DNA of 64,000 bases from Dipteris shenzhenensis (taxonomy: Eukaryota; Polypodiophyta; Polypodiopsida; Gleicheniales). Every line of letters begins with the position of its first letter. The first letter of the stretch is position 1. Of the stretch, positions 32,445-44,400 are shown in pieces. The DNA is taken from assembly GCA_047967505.1 (NCBI GenBank), contig CM106541.1. One strand, 5' to 3'. Position numbers and translations under genes: made by a program. The notes beneath the pieces were generated by a model, which worked only from the letters and a program-made list of their open reading frames with translations, was not told the DNA's origin and ran no database searches.

Positions 32445-35400
32445 GTATCGTGATGTTGCTTTTTCATCGTTTTGCAATTTACTATGTTTCAAGAGAGGCC
32501 ATTTTTACTGTTCGTGTTTTCTGTGAGACTAAAGTGCAACGATGCTCCTAGGACCGCAACCGTTGATGATAACCTGATGGAAGCAATTCAACAGTCAGTC
32601 GAAATAGTGCAGTTGATAATGGGCGAGACGTGGTCGTGAGCGATTTCACCTGAATTTGTTGTGCAGATCGTACGAATGGTTTTTATGCAAAACTTGACAC
32701 TCACACACAAACTTTCCATTTTGCCTACTACCCAATCGTCGAGTAAAGAGGACGTGGAGTTGCTTAAAGGAGGCCGGGGTTTGAATAAGGAGGAAATAAC
32801 CCTCTTTAAGTGAAAGGCTCACCTTAGATATATATGGGCTCAAACGAGAAAGTCTCTCCTGCATGGAAATCAAACACCTCCGAGTGAGGAAAGCCCACTG
32901 CAGCCTTAAACTCCAGCTGGTTAAGGTCCGGTGCATTTGTTGCGAGCTCAAATGCAAAAAATGACGAAATAAGTTTTGTCCTATACTGAAACTTGTCTGC
33001 ATGTTCAGATGAAAAGGTCAGGGCTACGAACTCTCAATTCTAAACTATGATATTAGTCAACCACGCCTACTGTGGATACTTGAGTTTGCTTAACGCAAGC
33101 CATCACCCTGTGCCATATTTTTCTTGTAATTCTGATAATTGCAATAGGTTCAAGTGGCCCTATCATGCTTAAGGCCATGTTATCAAAGGTCCATGAGCTT
33201 TGGGAAACCCATTGATAGAGAAAGGCAAAGCCAATCGCTAGACTAGGCCAAGCCAAGGGCTTAGTATCCGGGAGCCTAGAAGACCCGTGTTCTTGTTTGC
33301 CTAGGAGAGAGGCATGTGGTATTGGACTTATCACTTGACTTTCAAGCAAAGTAGGTTCAGGTATGATGGGAAAACAGAACCTTTAGTGTTCTTGTCTTGG
33401 CTTAACTAGTGTGGGAGTTTTTTATGTCATTTAGACAGAGGAGAACGAAAAGTGCATCCTCACGTCCATGCATTTGACAGGAGAAGCTGTCACGTGGGGG
33501 TGCAAGTGGCTTAGAGAGCACTACAACTCAGATGTGGATGTAGCCAACTATGATTGGAGGAGGTCGTCAAGAACCTCTAAGCCTTCTTCCACAATATGTG
33601 GACTGTCTTCACACCTAGTCTTTGAGTTGACACAGGGAGCCATAAAGTTGGTCAACCATTGCGTGATTCGATTCACGTGTAGATAGTAGATGGGAACAAG
33701 ATCAACAAACTTCTCAATGGTTTCTGTTAAGATATTTCTGAAGCTTTAGGTTAAAGGTGTTGGGGATTAGATGTCACCTCCCCATTTGTGAGCCCCCAAA
33801 TGAGGAGGAGATATCGGAGGATGACCTGTAGCAAGAAAGGGATCAGAGGAAACCCACACAGGCTGAGAATGTAGATGCTATGGGGGTGAACTGAGAAGAG
33901 AGAAAGAGGGGCATGGGATCCTATAGTGGCTGTCATTTGCCAGCAATCGACAGGTTCATGCAAGGCTAGTGCAAGGCCCAAAGAAGCAGGCAGCAGAGCC
34001 AGCAAATGAGGCAGCCAAGGGCCTATGTATGGGCAAAGGAGCAGGTCGGGTCTGCAGCAGGTTGGCAGACAGGAGGACAGGTCAGGAGTACGGTAGACTG
34101 GGTTGGGACTGAGACATGTCAGTCGGCTGTACCTGCCTGACACTTGGCTGCTCTGGGTCACCGCAGTCTGTGGCTGGTTGGCAGATGCACAGACTGGTTG
34201 ACCAGTCTGGGGGGCTTTCAAGCCCCAGTGGGGAGTCTTGGTATCCCAGCCGTTCAACCTGCAGATCACCTCTATGGGTGAAGAGCAGTACCGTTGACAA
34301 ACTTCAGGTTCAATTCTTAGTAAGTCAATAGTTTCCTAAAACCAAACTCTCCTAGGACAGAAGGTCTATTGCTAGGAGTAATAAGAAGTGTGGTTAAGTT
34401 TCAGAGATGAAATCTTGTTTTCTTTAAGGAAAAGCACGGTTGGGCAAAGAATGGCTTAGGCCTTGCACGATCTTTTTGTGAATCATGCTTCTCAGCAACT
34501 GGGGAATGAATGACACTGTTGTAATGCTCTGCTCATTGGGAGGATCAGTTGCGGCAAAAGCAAAGAGCTGAGGGATCAACCCAAAATCTCTACTTGAAGA
34601 TGTAAACGTCGCCTTGTAGCTTTAGGATTGTTGGAGCTGAGGTTTCCTAGAAATAGCACTCTTGAGTTATTCCTTTTTTGACGTTTGCAAGATTTTTAGC
34701 AAGGAATGTGTAACTTGGCTTTTTGAGATGTTATGGAATGTATCATTATCTCAAGCCTCTAGGCAAGAAAGGGAGGCTCAAAGCGTTGCATAAGATATAA
34801 TGGAGCAGCAATCGATGCCAGTATAGTATGAGTGTACTCAACGGGTGCTTGGCAGGGATGGCAGTAGTTAACCCAGCTAGGAAGAGAATGCATGTTGTGT
34901 ACGATTGTAGCCATGTCTGAAGTATCACTAGCGAAGGTGCAGGGAGGAATAGGGGCTTACAACAAAATGGACGTGGTGATCTCTCCTATGGACCATGCAA
35001 TCATAACCAGTGGCAAACCTATGCTAGAATAGTCGTAGAAGGGAGCAACCATCTTCATGCAGGTAAATAAGCAAGCTGCCTACATGCGAATTGTGTCATT
35101 TAGATCTCACTTTCCTGCACAAAAGAGCAAAACTTGCCAATTCTGGCACTAACATGCGTATCCATGCTTTTTGGGAGAGGCTTCACTTTCAAAGCCTACA
35201 CGAGTTGTCACAGCCTTCATCTTGAAATCACAATCTTCAACTGTGTAAGTTACTAAATATGGCATGCTAGGGCATAGTCACAAACACCGCTGCAAATAAT
35301 CCCATTACCATGAATTGAATCATCGAAGGTAACTTACAACAATCACACCATGCAGTATCTTTGCTACTCCTATTGCTCCTAAACATGCATGCACCTTTCA

Positions 35401-38400
35401 AATTGCAGTACCAATTCGGCCCATCATCCTACGAAAGTGAATTGTCTACAAGTAGCAAAGCTTGGAACACTTCCCTTGGTGGTTGGTAAATGAGCAGATG
35501 AGGTTTGACTTCTTATTACAATCATTCATGTGATTTGTGACCTCTTGCTCTAAACTTGGTGAATCTAATGGCTAATTGTTTAGTTGCAATGTTGCTCTTA
35601 TTCAGTAGCTACATGATTAGCCTTGTTTAAGAAAGTAGCTAGAGTCCTATGTGGACTACATGTCCCACAGTAAACAAGCTTTTGTGGACTATACTTATCC
35701 AGTCACTTTCATAAATACCCCATTTCCCTTCATTTCAATGTTTGTGTATAGTTAGCATTCAGGTGTGCACTCCTCACTTGACACTCCCTATCCGACTACA
35801 CAGGCAGGTAACGCTAGGCTTCCAAACGACATCCAGTGAAAAGCCTCCTTTCCGAATCCATTCCGCATTACAAGGAGTGCTCAGCCTCTATAAAGCTGCC
35901 GGATTCCAATCTGATCATGTGTCCGTAAATCCGATAAGGTCCGGGCAACTTCCGGCAGCCATGTGCCCATATTGCAGATCGTACCAATGGTTTTTATGCA
36001 AAACTGTTGACACTCACACACAAACTTTCCAGTTTGCCTACTACCCAATCGTCGAATAAAGAGGACGTGGTGTTGCTTAAAGGAGGCCGGGGTTTGAATA
36101 AGGAGGAAATAACCTTCTTTAAGTGAAAGGCTCACCTTAGATTTTATATATGGGCTCAAACGAGAAAGTCTCTCCTGCATGGAAATCAAACACCTCTGAG
36201 TGAGGAAAGCCCACTGCAGCCTTAAACTCCAGCTGGTTAAGGTCTGGTGTATTTGTTGCGAGCTCAAATGCAAAAAATGACGAAATAAGTTTTGTCCTAT
36301 ACTGAAACTTGTCTGCATGTTCAGATGAAAAGGTCAGGGCTACAAACTCTCGATTCTAGACTATGATATTTGTCAACTACGCCTACTATGCGGGATTTCT
36401 CTCCGTGCTGCACAAATTAAGGTGGCAATATAGCCAAGCAACCTTTGATTGAAGCTTGAGGGACCTCCAATGGATGCTTGAGTTTGCTTAACGCAAGCCA
36501 TCACCCTGTGCTATATTTTTCGTGTAATTCTGATAATTGCAATAGGTGCAAGTGTCCCTATCATGCTTAAGGCCATGTTATCAAAGGTCCATGAGCTTTG
36601 GGAAACCCATTGATAGAGAAAGACAAAGCCAATATTGGTAGCTTTAGGATGTGACATTGTTGGAGCTGAGGTAACAGTTCAAAAGCATCGGACAACCTGA
36701 ACATAGAGGAAGCACCCAAAAGATGGGTCCATGGATCCAAGGTTAAACTAAATATCTCAGCACGGTTTCCTAGAAATAGCACTCTTGAGTTATTCCTTTT
36801 TTGATGTTTGCAAGATTTGTAGCAAGGAATGTGTAACTTGGCTTTTTGAGATGTTATGGAATGTATCATTATCTCAAGCCTCTGGGCAAGAAAGGGAGGT
36901 TCAAAGCGCTGCATAAGATATACTGGGGCAGCAATCGATGCCAGTATAGTATGAGTGTATGCAACGGGTGCTTGGCAGGGATGGCAGTAGTTAACCCAGC
37001 TAGGAAGAGAATGCATATTGTGTACGATTGTAGCCATGTCTGAAGTATCACTAGCGAAGGTGCAGGGAGGAATAGGGGTTTACAACAAAATGGACGTGGT
37101 GATCTCTCCTATGGACAATGCAATCATAACCAGTGGCAAACCTATGCTACTTCACTTTCAAAGCCTACACGCGTAGTCACAGCCTTCATCTTGAAATTGC
37201 AATCTGCAACTTTGTAAGTCACAAAATATGGCATGCTAGGGTATAGTCACAAACACCGCTGCAAATAATCCCATTACCATGAATTGAATCATCGAAGGTA
37301 ACTTACAACAATCACACCACGCATTATCTTTGCTACTCCTATTGCTCCTAAACATGCATGCACCTTTCAAATCCAATACCAATTCGGCCCATCATCCTAC
37401 GAAAGTGAATTGTCTACAAGTAGCAAAGCTTGGAACACTTCCCTTGGTGGTTGGTAAATGAGCAGATTGCTGGAAAAAGTGATGAACTATGGATTTAAGC
37501 TTAAGTTACTAAATTACCCTTGGGGTAAGTTTGGGTTAGGATTAATAAAAGGTAAAAAAGAGTGGTAGATAGACCTTAGGTCCTATAGTAGGACATCTAG
37601 AACGTTATGTCAAGGAAAAGGGTTATATATTTTTAAGGGGCCACATGGTGTGGCAAGCTCCCGCATACATCCATCATGGATGAGGGAACACATGGCACCC
37701 ATGTCCAAACATGTGAGAATAGCAACATGAACCAGCCTTTGGTGGTAGAGATTCAAGTACGTGGACATTTGCTATTGGAGGGACAGTAATGTATGTTATT
37801 ACTTTACTTGCAGTTGCTATGCATGCATTTTGCCAGATGATTGGGCTTCTGTTTGAATTGTTATTAAAGCTTTTGAAGCATGTGAAAGTAATCTTTCTAG
37901 AATTGGCGCTGGGCAGCTTTAGTGATGCTTGCTTGAGTTTTCCTGTTTCAGCATCCCATATAGGGAAAATATATTTTATACCGGGAGGAGCTTGTTTCTT
38001 CTTCTTTTGTTTTATAAGTACTCCCTTCCTTATTTTTGTTTCATGTTGTGCAGACGCTCACGAAACTTCGGCTATCAAGAAATGCACTAACCTTGGAGGA
38101 GGAAAACGCTTTCAAAGTATGTAGTGGCAGTAAGCCCATCCTAACAGTCACTGTTTGTCCTGTTGAGTTGTTTACTATCACAATCTGTTTGTCTTTCCTC
38201 ATTGTTAACACATGTGATTGTATAGGGTTGTATTGTTTAGCGTGCGACTTTTAGATCTTACACTTGAGAGAAATTTATGTAGATATGTGATAAAGCATGA
38301 TGCAAAACTCATGTGTGTATCTACACATACATGTGTGCACGAACACGCTTTTTTTGGGTGGTGAAAACACGCACGCACACACTCTCCACCCCCCCTGTCA

Positions 38401-41400
38401 CGAGGGCAAAGTTTCCCTTTGAACTTTTTCACTTTTTTTTTTTCTCTTTTCCTTTGCTCCCCGGTTTGGTCCCCTACCGGGATCACCAAAGTACCCGCTT
38501 GATCTCTCGGAGTTGCCACTGACTTGCTGGCTGGAACCTCGGCTGGACTGAATGTCCTTCACCTTCACAAACCTGCCTGACTCCGAAACTTCTTGAGCGA
38601 GGCTTGCGACGCTCACGACGCCCTCCACAGCCCTTCGTTCGCAATGCCCTTTCGTGGGCTTTTTCTCCAAGCCAAGGGGAAGCCCTGGCTCGAAGGACAG
38701 CTCTTGTCTTCACGTGCAGACAACAAACTCGACGAAGGGGAGGGGATACGACATCAAGCTCTCAACGACCTTCATTTCAAGACACCAAAAGAGACACCCA
38801 GGGAGAAATGTTCTTGGCATTCAAAAGGAAGGAGGCCCTGTGGTCAAAACGCCACAGGGCAGATTACATTGAACAAAAGATGAAGAAGCTCTCACACTCT
38901 CTCTCTCAGGATTACAAGGAGCTCTCAGCTCTGCATGTTCTCTTCCAGCTCTGGTCTTCACCATTCTCTGGTCTGAACCCTCTGTTCTGAACTGAATCCT
39001 GCGTGTGTGTGGTTTTGTATTTTGGAGGGAGTTTTCTCTTTGGCTCCAACGTCCAGCCGCCTTCATTAAGGCTTCATTAAGGCCTCTTTTGAGCATCTGA
39101 AGGAGTCAGGCAGGTTTGTGAAGGTGAAGGACATTCAGTCCAGCCGAGGTTCCAGCCAGCAAGTCAGTGGCAACTCCGAGAGATCAAGTGGGTACTTTGG
39201 TGATCCCGGTAGGGGACCAAACCGGGGAGCAAAGGAAAAGAGAAAAAAAAGTGAAAAAAGTTTAAAGGGAAACTTTGCCCTCGTGACACCCCCCCCCCCC
39301 CCCCCCCCGCCCGCCCCCCCCCCTCATTAGACTAAAATATATCCATTCTTACAAATTTTTAAAAAAATAGAACAAGCAAAATAAAATTATGAGTAAATGA
39401 GAAAAATAAAAATAAAAATAAAAGTAACTTAGTTAGCAAAGCTACGCTTATGTTCTCATTAGGACCCAAGCATAAGCTGCCATCTAGGCTTCGAAATCTC
39501 TTGGGTAAACCTAGTGCTTACTAAGGTTTGAAAACCCAAACAAACAACAAAAACTTCGATAGCAAAAAGGAAGAAACAAAGTAGAAAATAAGAATAAGAA
39601 AAGTAGAAGAGAGAGAGAGAAAAAAAAGAAAGAAACTTTACTGTAAGTCTTTGGAAGAACAAAGGGGCTATGAGACTAGAAAGAAACTGATACAATGAGC
39701 TGAGGTTGGAGCCACTAAAGGGGCATCAACACCTATGCTGAATACATATGAAAACCAAAAAGTTTTGAACATAGTGGCAATGATATCTAGAAAGAGAAAT
39801 CTTCGGGCTCTTGAAATGGGAGCTAGCAGGGGCATCAACTTTGGGAGGGGGGGCGTTGATGTGCGAGGTTGATGTGATGGCATGTAACCTGTAATAGGTC
39901 GCTGGCGACTGTCCACACGTGTGGCCTCCTGGCTATAGCCCTGTGGGCGGACAAGTGCCACCGTCACTCCTGTGGGTTGGCCACCCAGTCCAGTGAGCAT
40001 GGAGGGAAGGTCCCCTAATGTGATCTGTGCCTGATTGTCTCGGTGAGTCTGGTGTATCTCTAACTTTGGCGCGGGTCCTCTAGAGCGCTGTCTCTGTGGC
40101 TTCTAGTGGTCGTGCTGTTTGGCTGGAAAAACTCAGTGATCATGCTCTGAGTGGGGCCTGTCTTGATCACCCTTGCGTGCTCTGAGCAATCTCTCTCTGT
40201 GTCGGCCAGCCTCATGAATAAAGGCCACCATGCATCTCTAGTATGGATAGGATAGGAAACTGGGTAGGGAGCCAAGGCCATCTTTGAAAAGGTAGTAGTA
40301 GCGACCTCTGATCTCATAGTACACAGGGCATCCGAATGCGTAGTGCTCCTCTGACTCAATCTCCTGAGAATCACATTAAGTGCACGTGTGGTCCTCTTTG
40401 GGTATGCCCTCCGCTCGACCACTCTCAATACGGAGGTGATGTGATGAGACCCGGAACTACCCTATTGATATCCTCAAGGAGCAAGGGAGGTGTATATCTT
40501 GGTGGTCAATGAAGCCCTCCGCCAACATGCGTGGACCGTAGGCAATGGTCTTTGTAGAAGTCGAGCTTCACAGGAAGCTCACGAGGTGCCAACCAAGTCC
40601 TGAATGTGTGTAATTGTATGATGACTTGGTTCACTTCGTGATATGTGAACAGTATAGAGGGGCCTCAACACTGTACTGAAGGAGGCATCCTATCTATGTG
40701 GAGTCCCAGGCTCTCAAACCATCTACATGTACATGCATACCAGCACCTCTGGTCACCCTCTGCTTCCAATGCCATGGAGGAGGATAGGGCCAACCACGGA
40801 AGCTTGCGTCGCCCTGTGGTGTGGGATCAATGGGGTAAAGATATGTGATGACTTGGAATGCTGCATCAAGTTGTAGTGGGGATGCTCCGAACTCAGCCAA
40901 AACTATCTGATGTGGGACTGAAGGCTTACTGCAAATCATCTGTGAAAGTATAAGAACCTGAAGCCTCTCAACAGGTAGTGGGACCTCGCGTGGGGGATGG
41001 TAGCTTGGCTCACGAAGGGGGGTCATGCTTCTCTATTGACCCAGTTTCACGCGCGTACAGGATTAGAGGCTAGGAGGTCTCTCGAATTGAGGTCGAGGAT
41101 GCAATCCCCCCTTCACGAGCCCGCCCGATTGTTTCTACGGAGGCCAGTGTTTAGGAGTCTGTGGCTAGCACTACTACATGGCACATTTGGGTCACCAAAC
41201 GTAGTCAGGTGATGGGATGCCAGTAGGTCCTTGTGATGGCTACACTACCCTACGAGCTATCTGGGAACATGATACCCTGGCTCACTTTAAGAGGCAAGAA
41301 CGCTTTTGCAAGGCTTGGCCTGCATGCATTTTCTACACTCTTTCCGCGAGAGGTATTCATTGGATGTACAGACCACCACCTTCTCTGTCAGCCCTAGTTC

Positions 41401-44400
41401 CGGAGAAACCCTAGGCAGTGAGTTGGGCCCTACGGAACCCGGCTTGGCTAATAGCGGGTTTCCTCTTTTGTATTCACCTTCAGCAGCTCTATTGGAAGCT
41501 GACTTGCAGGGTGTTTTTTTCAAAGCATAAATAGAAGCTCCTTTTTTTGCAAGAAAAAAGCAAGATGGATGATTGGACTCTTATGGGGACATATTCATTA
41601 GGCCTGGCCAAAAGAAGGGATACTTTAATAAAGGGTATCTATGAAGGCCAAAGAGAACTCTCTCTTCAGATGTTTGGTATTGGATTGTTTTTTTGGTTGT
41701 AGGTAGGATTAGGCATGTCTAGTGTAGAGCATCCTGTGTGACTCTTGATAGCATGACCCCCGTGTCATAACAAGAGAAATGATTATTTAGTTAATTAATA
41801 GTCATTAGAACCTTATTATTGCTAGGCACCAATTTGATGGTGCGGTTATCTGTTTGTATTTATGATTGATCAAGCTGTGTAAATAGTACCGCCAAACTAT
41901 GTAACATTGGCCAATGATTAGTAGTAAAGATGTGCACACACGTGTCTAGGTCCTAGGGGCAATAGGAAAGGGAAGGGTGCATTAGAGTGGATTGAATGGT
42001 AGGTGCATGGGTCATAGGATAAGGGTAGGTGTAAATGGGAAGATGGAACTTGAGTGATCTCAAGGGACATTAATGAAAGGGTAGTACCCTTTCATTGTGA
42101 ATCTCACGTAGTATTCTCTCTACCATATTGCATTCATCTGCCTTCTCTCTCCCACCTTGCATGTAGGTCGAAATAGAAACAAGTACTCTCACGAGGGCGC
42201 TCTTCCCTATTATAGGGCCAATTGGCATTCAAATTCTGCATGCATTGCACACTAATGATTAAGAACTGGTATCCGATTCCAAGAGTGGATGATTTATTGG
42301 ATATGCTTAAAGGTGCTAAAGTTTTTAGCAAATTGGATTTGAAATCTGGTTATCATCAACTTCAGATGAAAGCTGGAGATGAACATAAGATTGCTTTTCG
42401 CACTCTCACTGTGTTGGAAAGGTCACCTCCCCATCTGTAAACCCCCATATGAGGAGAGCATGGGGGAGGGAGACCTAGGGCAGTATCCAACATTCAGCAA
42501 GAAAAGGAGCAGACAGGAGCAGCCAGAAGCCACTCCCTTGGGCCTCACACTGGGGGTGAAGGAGAGTGGAAGGTGTGCTGCAGACTGAGTTCCCTAGAGG
42601 CTGGACCTTGGCTGTCTTCTAGAGCAGCAAGGTGTTGTGATCATCATATCATCTGGAGCAGCAATTCCACCAGCAGAAGGAGCAGCAGCAGGGCTACCTT
42701 TGGGCCTACAGTCAGGAGGAGAAAGAAGTGCCTTGTGCTGCAGACTTAGCTTGCAGGAAGCTGCCCACCTAGACTGGTTTCCAGACAGCAAGGTGGAGAA
42801 GATCATTCTAGACGGAAAGTCTACTCATGCTCGAGGTGGAGCACACGGACTCTAGTCTAGAGATAGCCAGCAGATAGGAGAAGGACTTTTGTGGTAAGAT
42901 CAGAGGACCACACCATTGGTGGGACTCTGGATCTGTCTCTTTTGTATTGTGTCCATAGTTGTGGACGGAAATATATTATTTGGTGGTTTCTCTATCTGGT
43001 TTGGTTCATTGTCTATTGATGAGTCTGCACACCTATTGAATGCACATAAGTAAAGAAGTTTGTGATTCCACACCCACACCGCACACTGTGTGAGCTCCTG
43101 GGCATTATTTCCGCTGCGTGTACCCTCTGTTGGGTATTTTTCTAACACACTGGACATTATGAGTTTTTGGTCATGCCTTTTGGCCTAACTAATGCTCCAA
43201 CCACTTTTAGTAGGTTGATGAGAAGGGTTTTGCGACCCTACTTGGGAAAATTTGTCATAGTCTTATTTTAGTTTTCAGCTAGATTGAGGAAGAGCATAAG
43301 GATCACCTTGCCAAGGTGATGGAACTCCTAAGGAAGGATCGATTGTTCCTAAATACCAAGAATAGTGAGTTCTTCAAGACAGAAATAGAGTATTTGGGAC
43401 ACATTGTGTTTGCTGAGGGAATTCAGGTTGACCCTAAAAAGGTCAAGGCCATAATCGAATGGCCAATACCCAAAGATATACATGAGCTGAGATCCTTCCT
43501 AGGGATGTGTAGTTATTATCGCAGATTCATTAAGAATTTTGCACGTCTTGCTTCTCCACTAATAGATTTGTTGAAGAAGCATTCCTTGTATGAGTGGGGA
43601 GAGGTTCACCAAGTAGCTTTTGAGGAGCTTAAGAGAACATTGGTCACTGCACCAGTGTTAACACTTCCGGACATGAACAAGGAGTTCTTTGTTGTATGTA
43701 CGGATGCGAGTGGTACCTCGATTGGGGTAGTGTTGATGCAAGGAGGGCATCCCATTGCTTATGAGAGTAGAAAATTTCAAGGGGCTGAATTGAAATATAT
43801 CACGTATGAGGAGTTACTAGCAGTCATTCATGCTTTAAAGTTATGGAAGCATTATTTATATGGTTTTGCTTTCAAGATTAAGACTGACCATCAAAGTATC
43901 AAGCACTTGTTTTCTCAACCCATTGTTTCTTCAAGGCAAATCAAATGGGCTGAATATATTCAATCCTTTGGGCAACCAAATATTGAATATCAGCCAGGAA
44001 AGGAGAATTTAGTAGCTGATGCTTTGAGTAGACGGCCCCAAGTTAGTCGCATTTCTGTGATTAAGGAGAAATCATTAGGAGCAATGGTTGAAGCTTATCC
44101 TTAAGACGAGGACTTTGCTGAAATTTATGGGAAGATTCAGTGTAACGAGGTCGGGGGTTTAGAGGCTTATTCCATTGTGGATGGATACTTATTGTTGGGA
44201 CGTGCCATATGTGTACCCAAAACATTTCGGTATCTAGTCATGAGTGAGTTACATGCGAGTCCATATTCTAGACATGGGCCTAAACTTTGCAAAGAAGTTT
44301 CAACCTTTGTTCAACAATGTGACGTACGTCAGTGTATTAAATCTGACACAAGTAAGACTGCTGGTCTTTTGCAGCTTTTGCCTATTCCCTCTGAAAGGTG

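Larger units (their letters stand above)
31490..35499 (+). repeat. tandem duplication, unit 1 (contains EMC10 promoter and exon 1)
   Basis: Starts GAGGTTTGACTTCTTATTAC and ends TTGGTAAATGAGCAGAT. The same start recurs at 35500 and the same end at 37467, giving a head-to-tail duplication. Unit 1 is about 4.0 kb and includes the EMC10 upstream region, first exon and the start of intron 1, plus a TRIM-like insertion near 33758-34320. Confidence 0.85.

Noticed and set aside
33751-34331. Overlapping 172- and 71-codon frames
   Set aside because: They lie within the LTR/TRIM-like insertion; no domain, and the sequence is non-coding in the related solo LTR.
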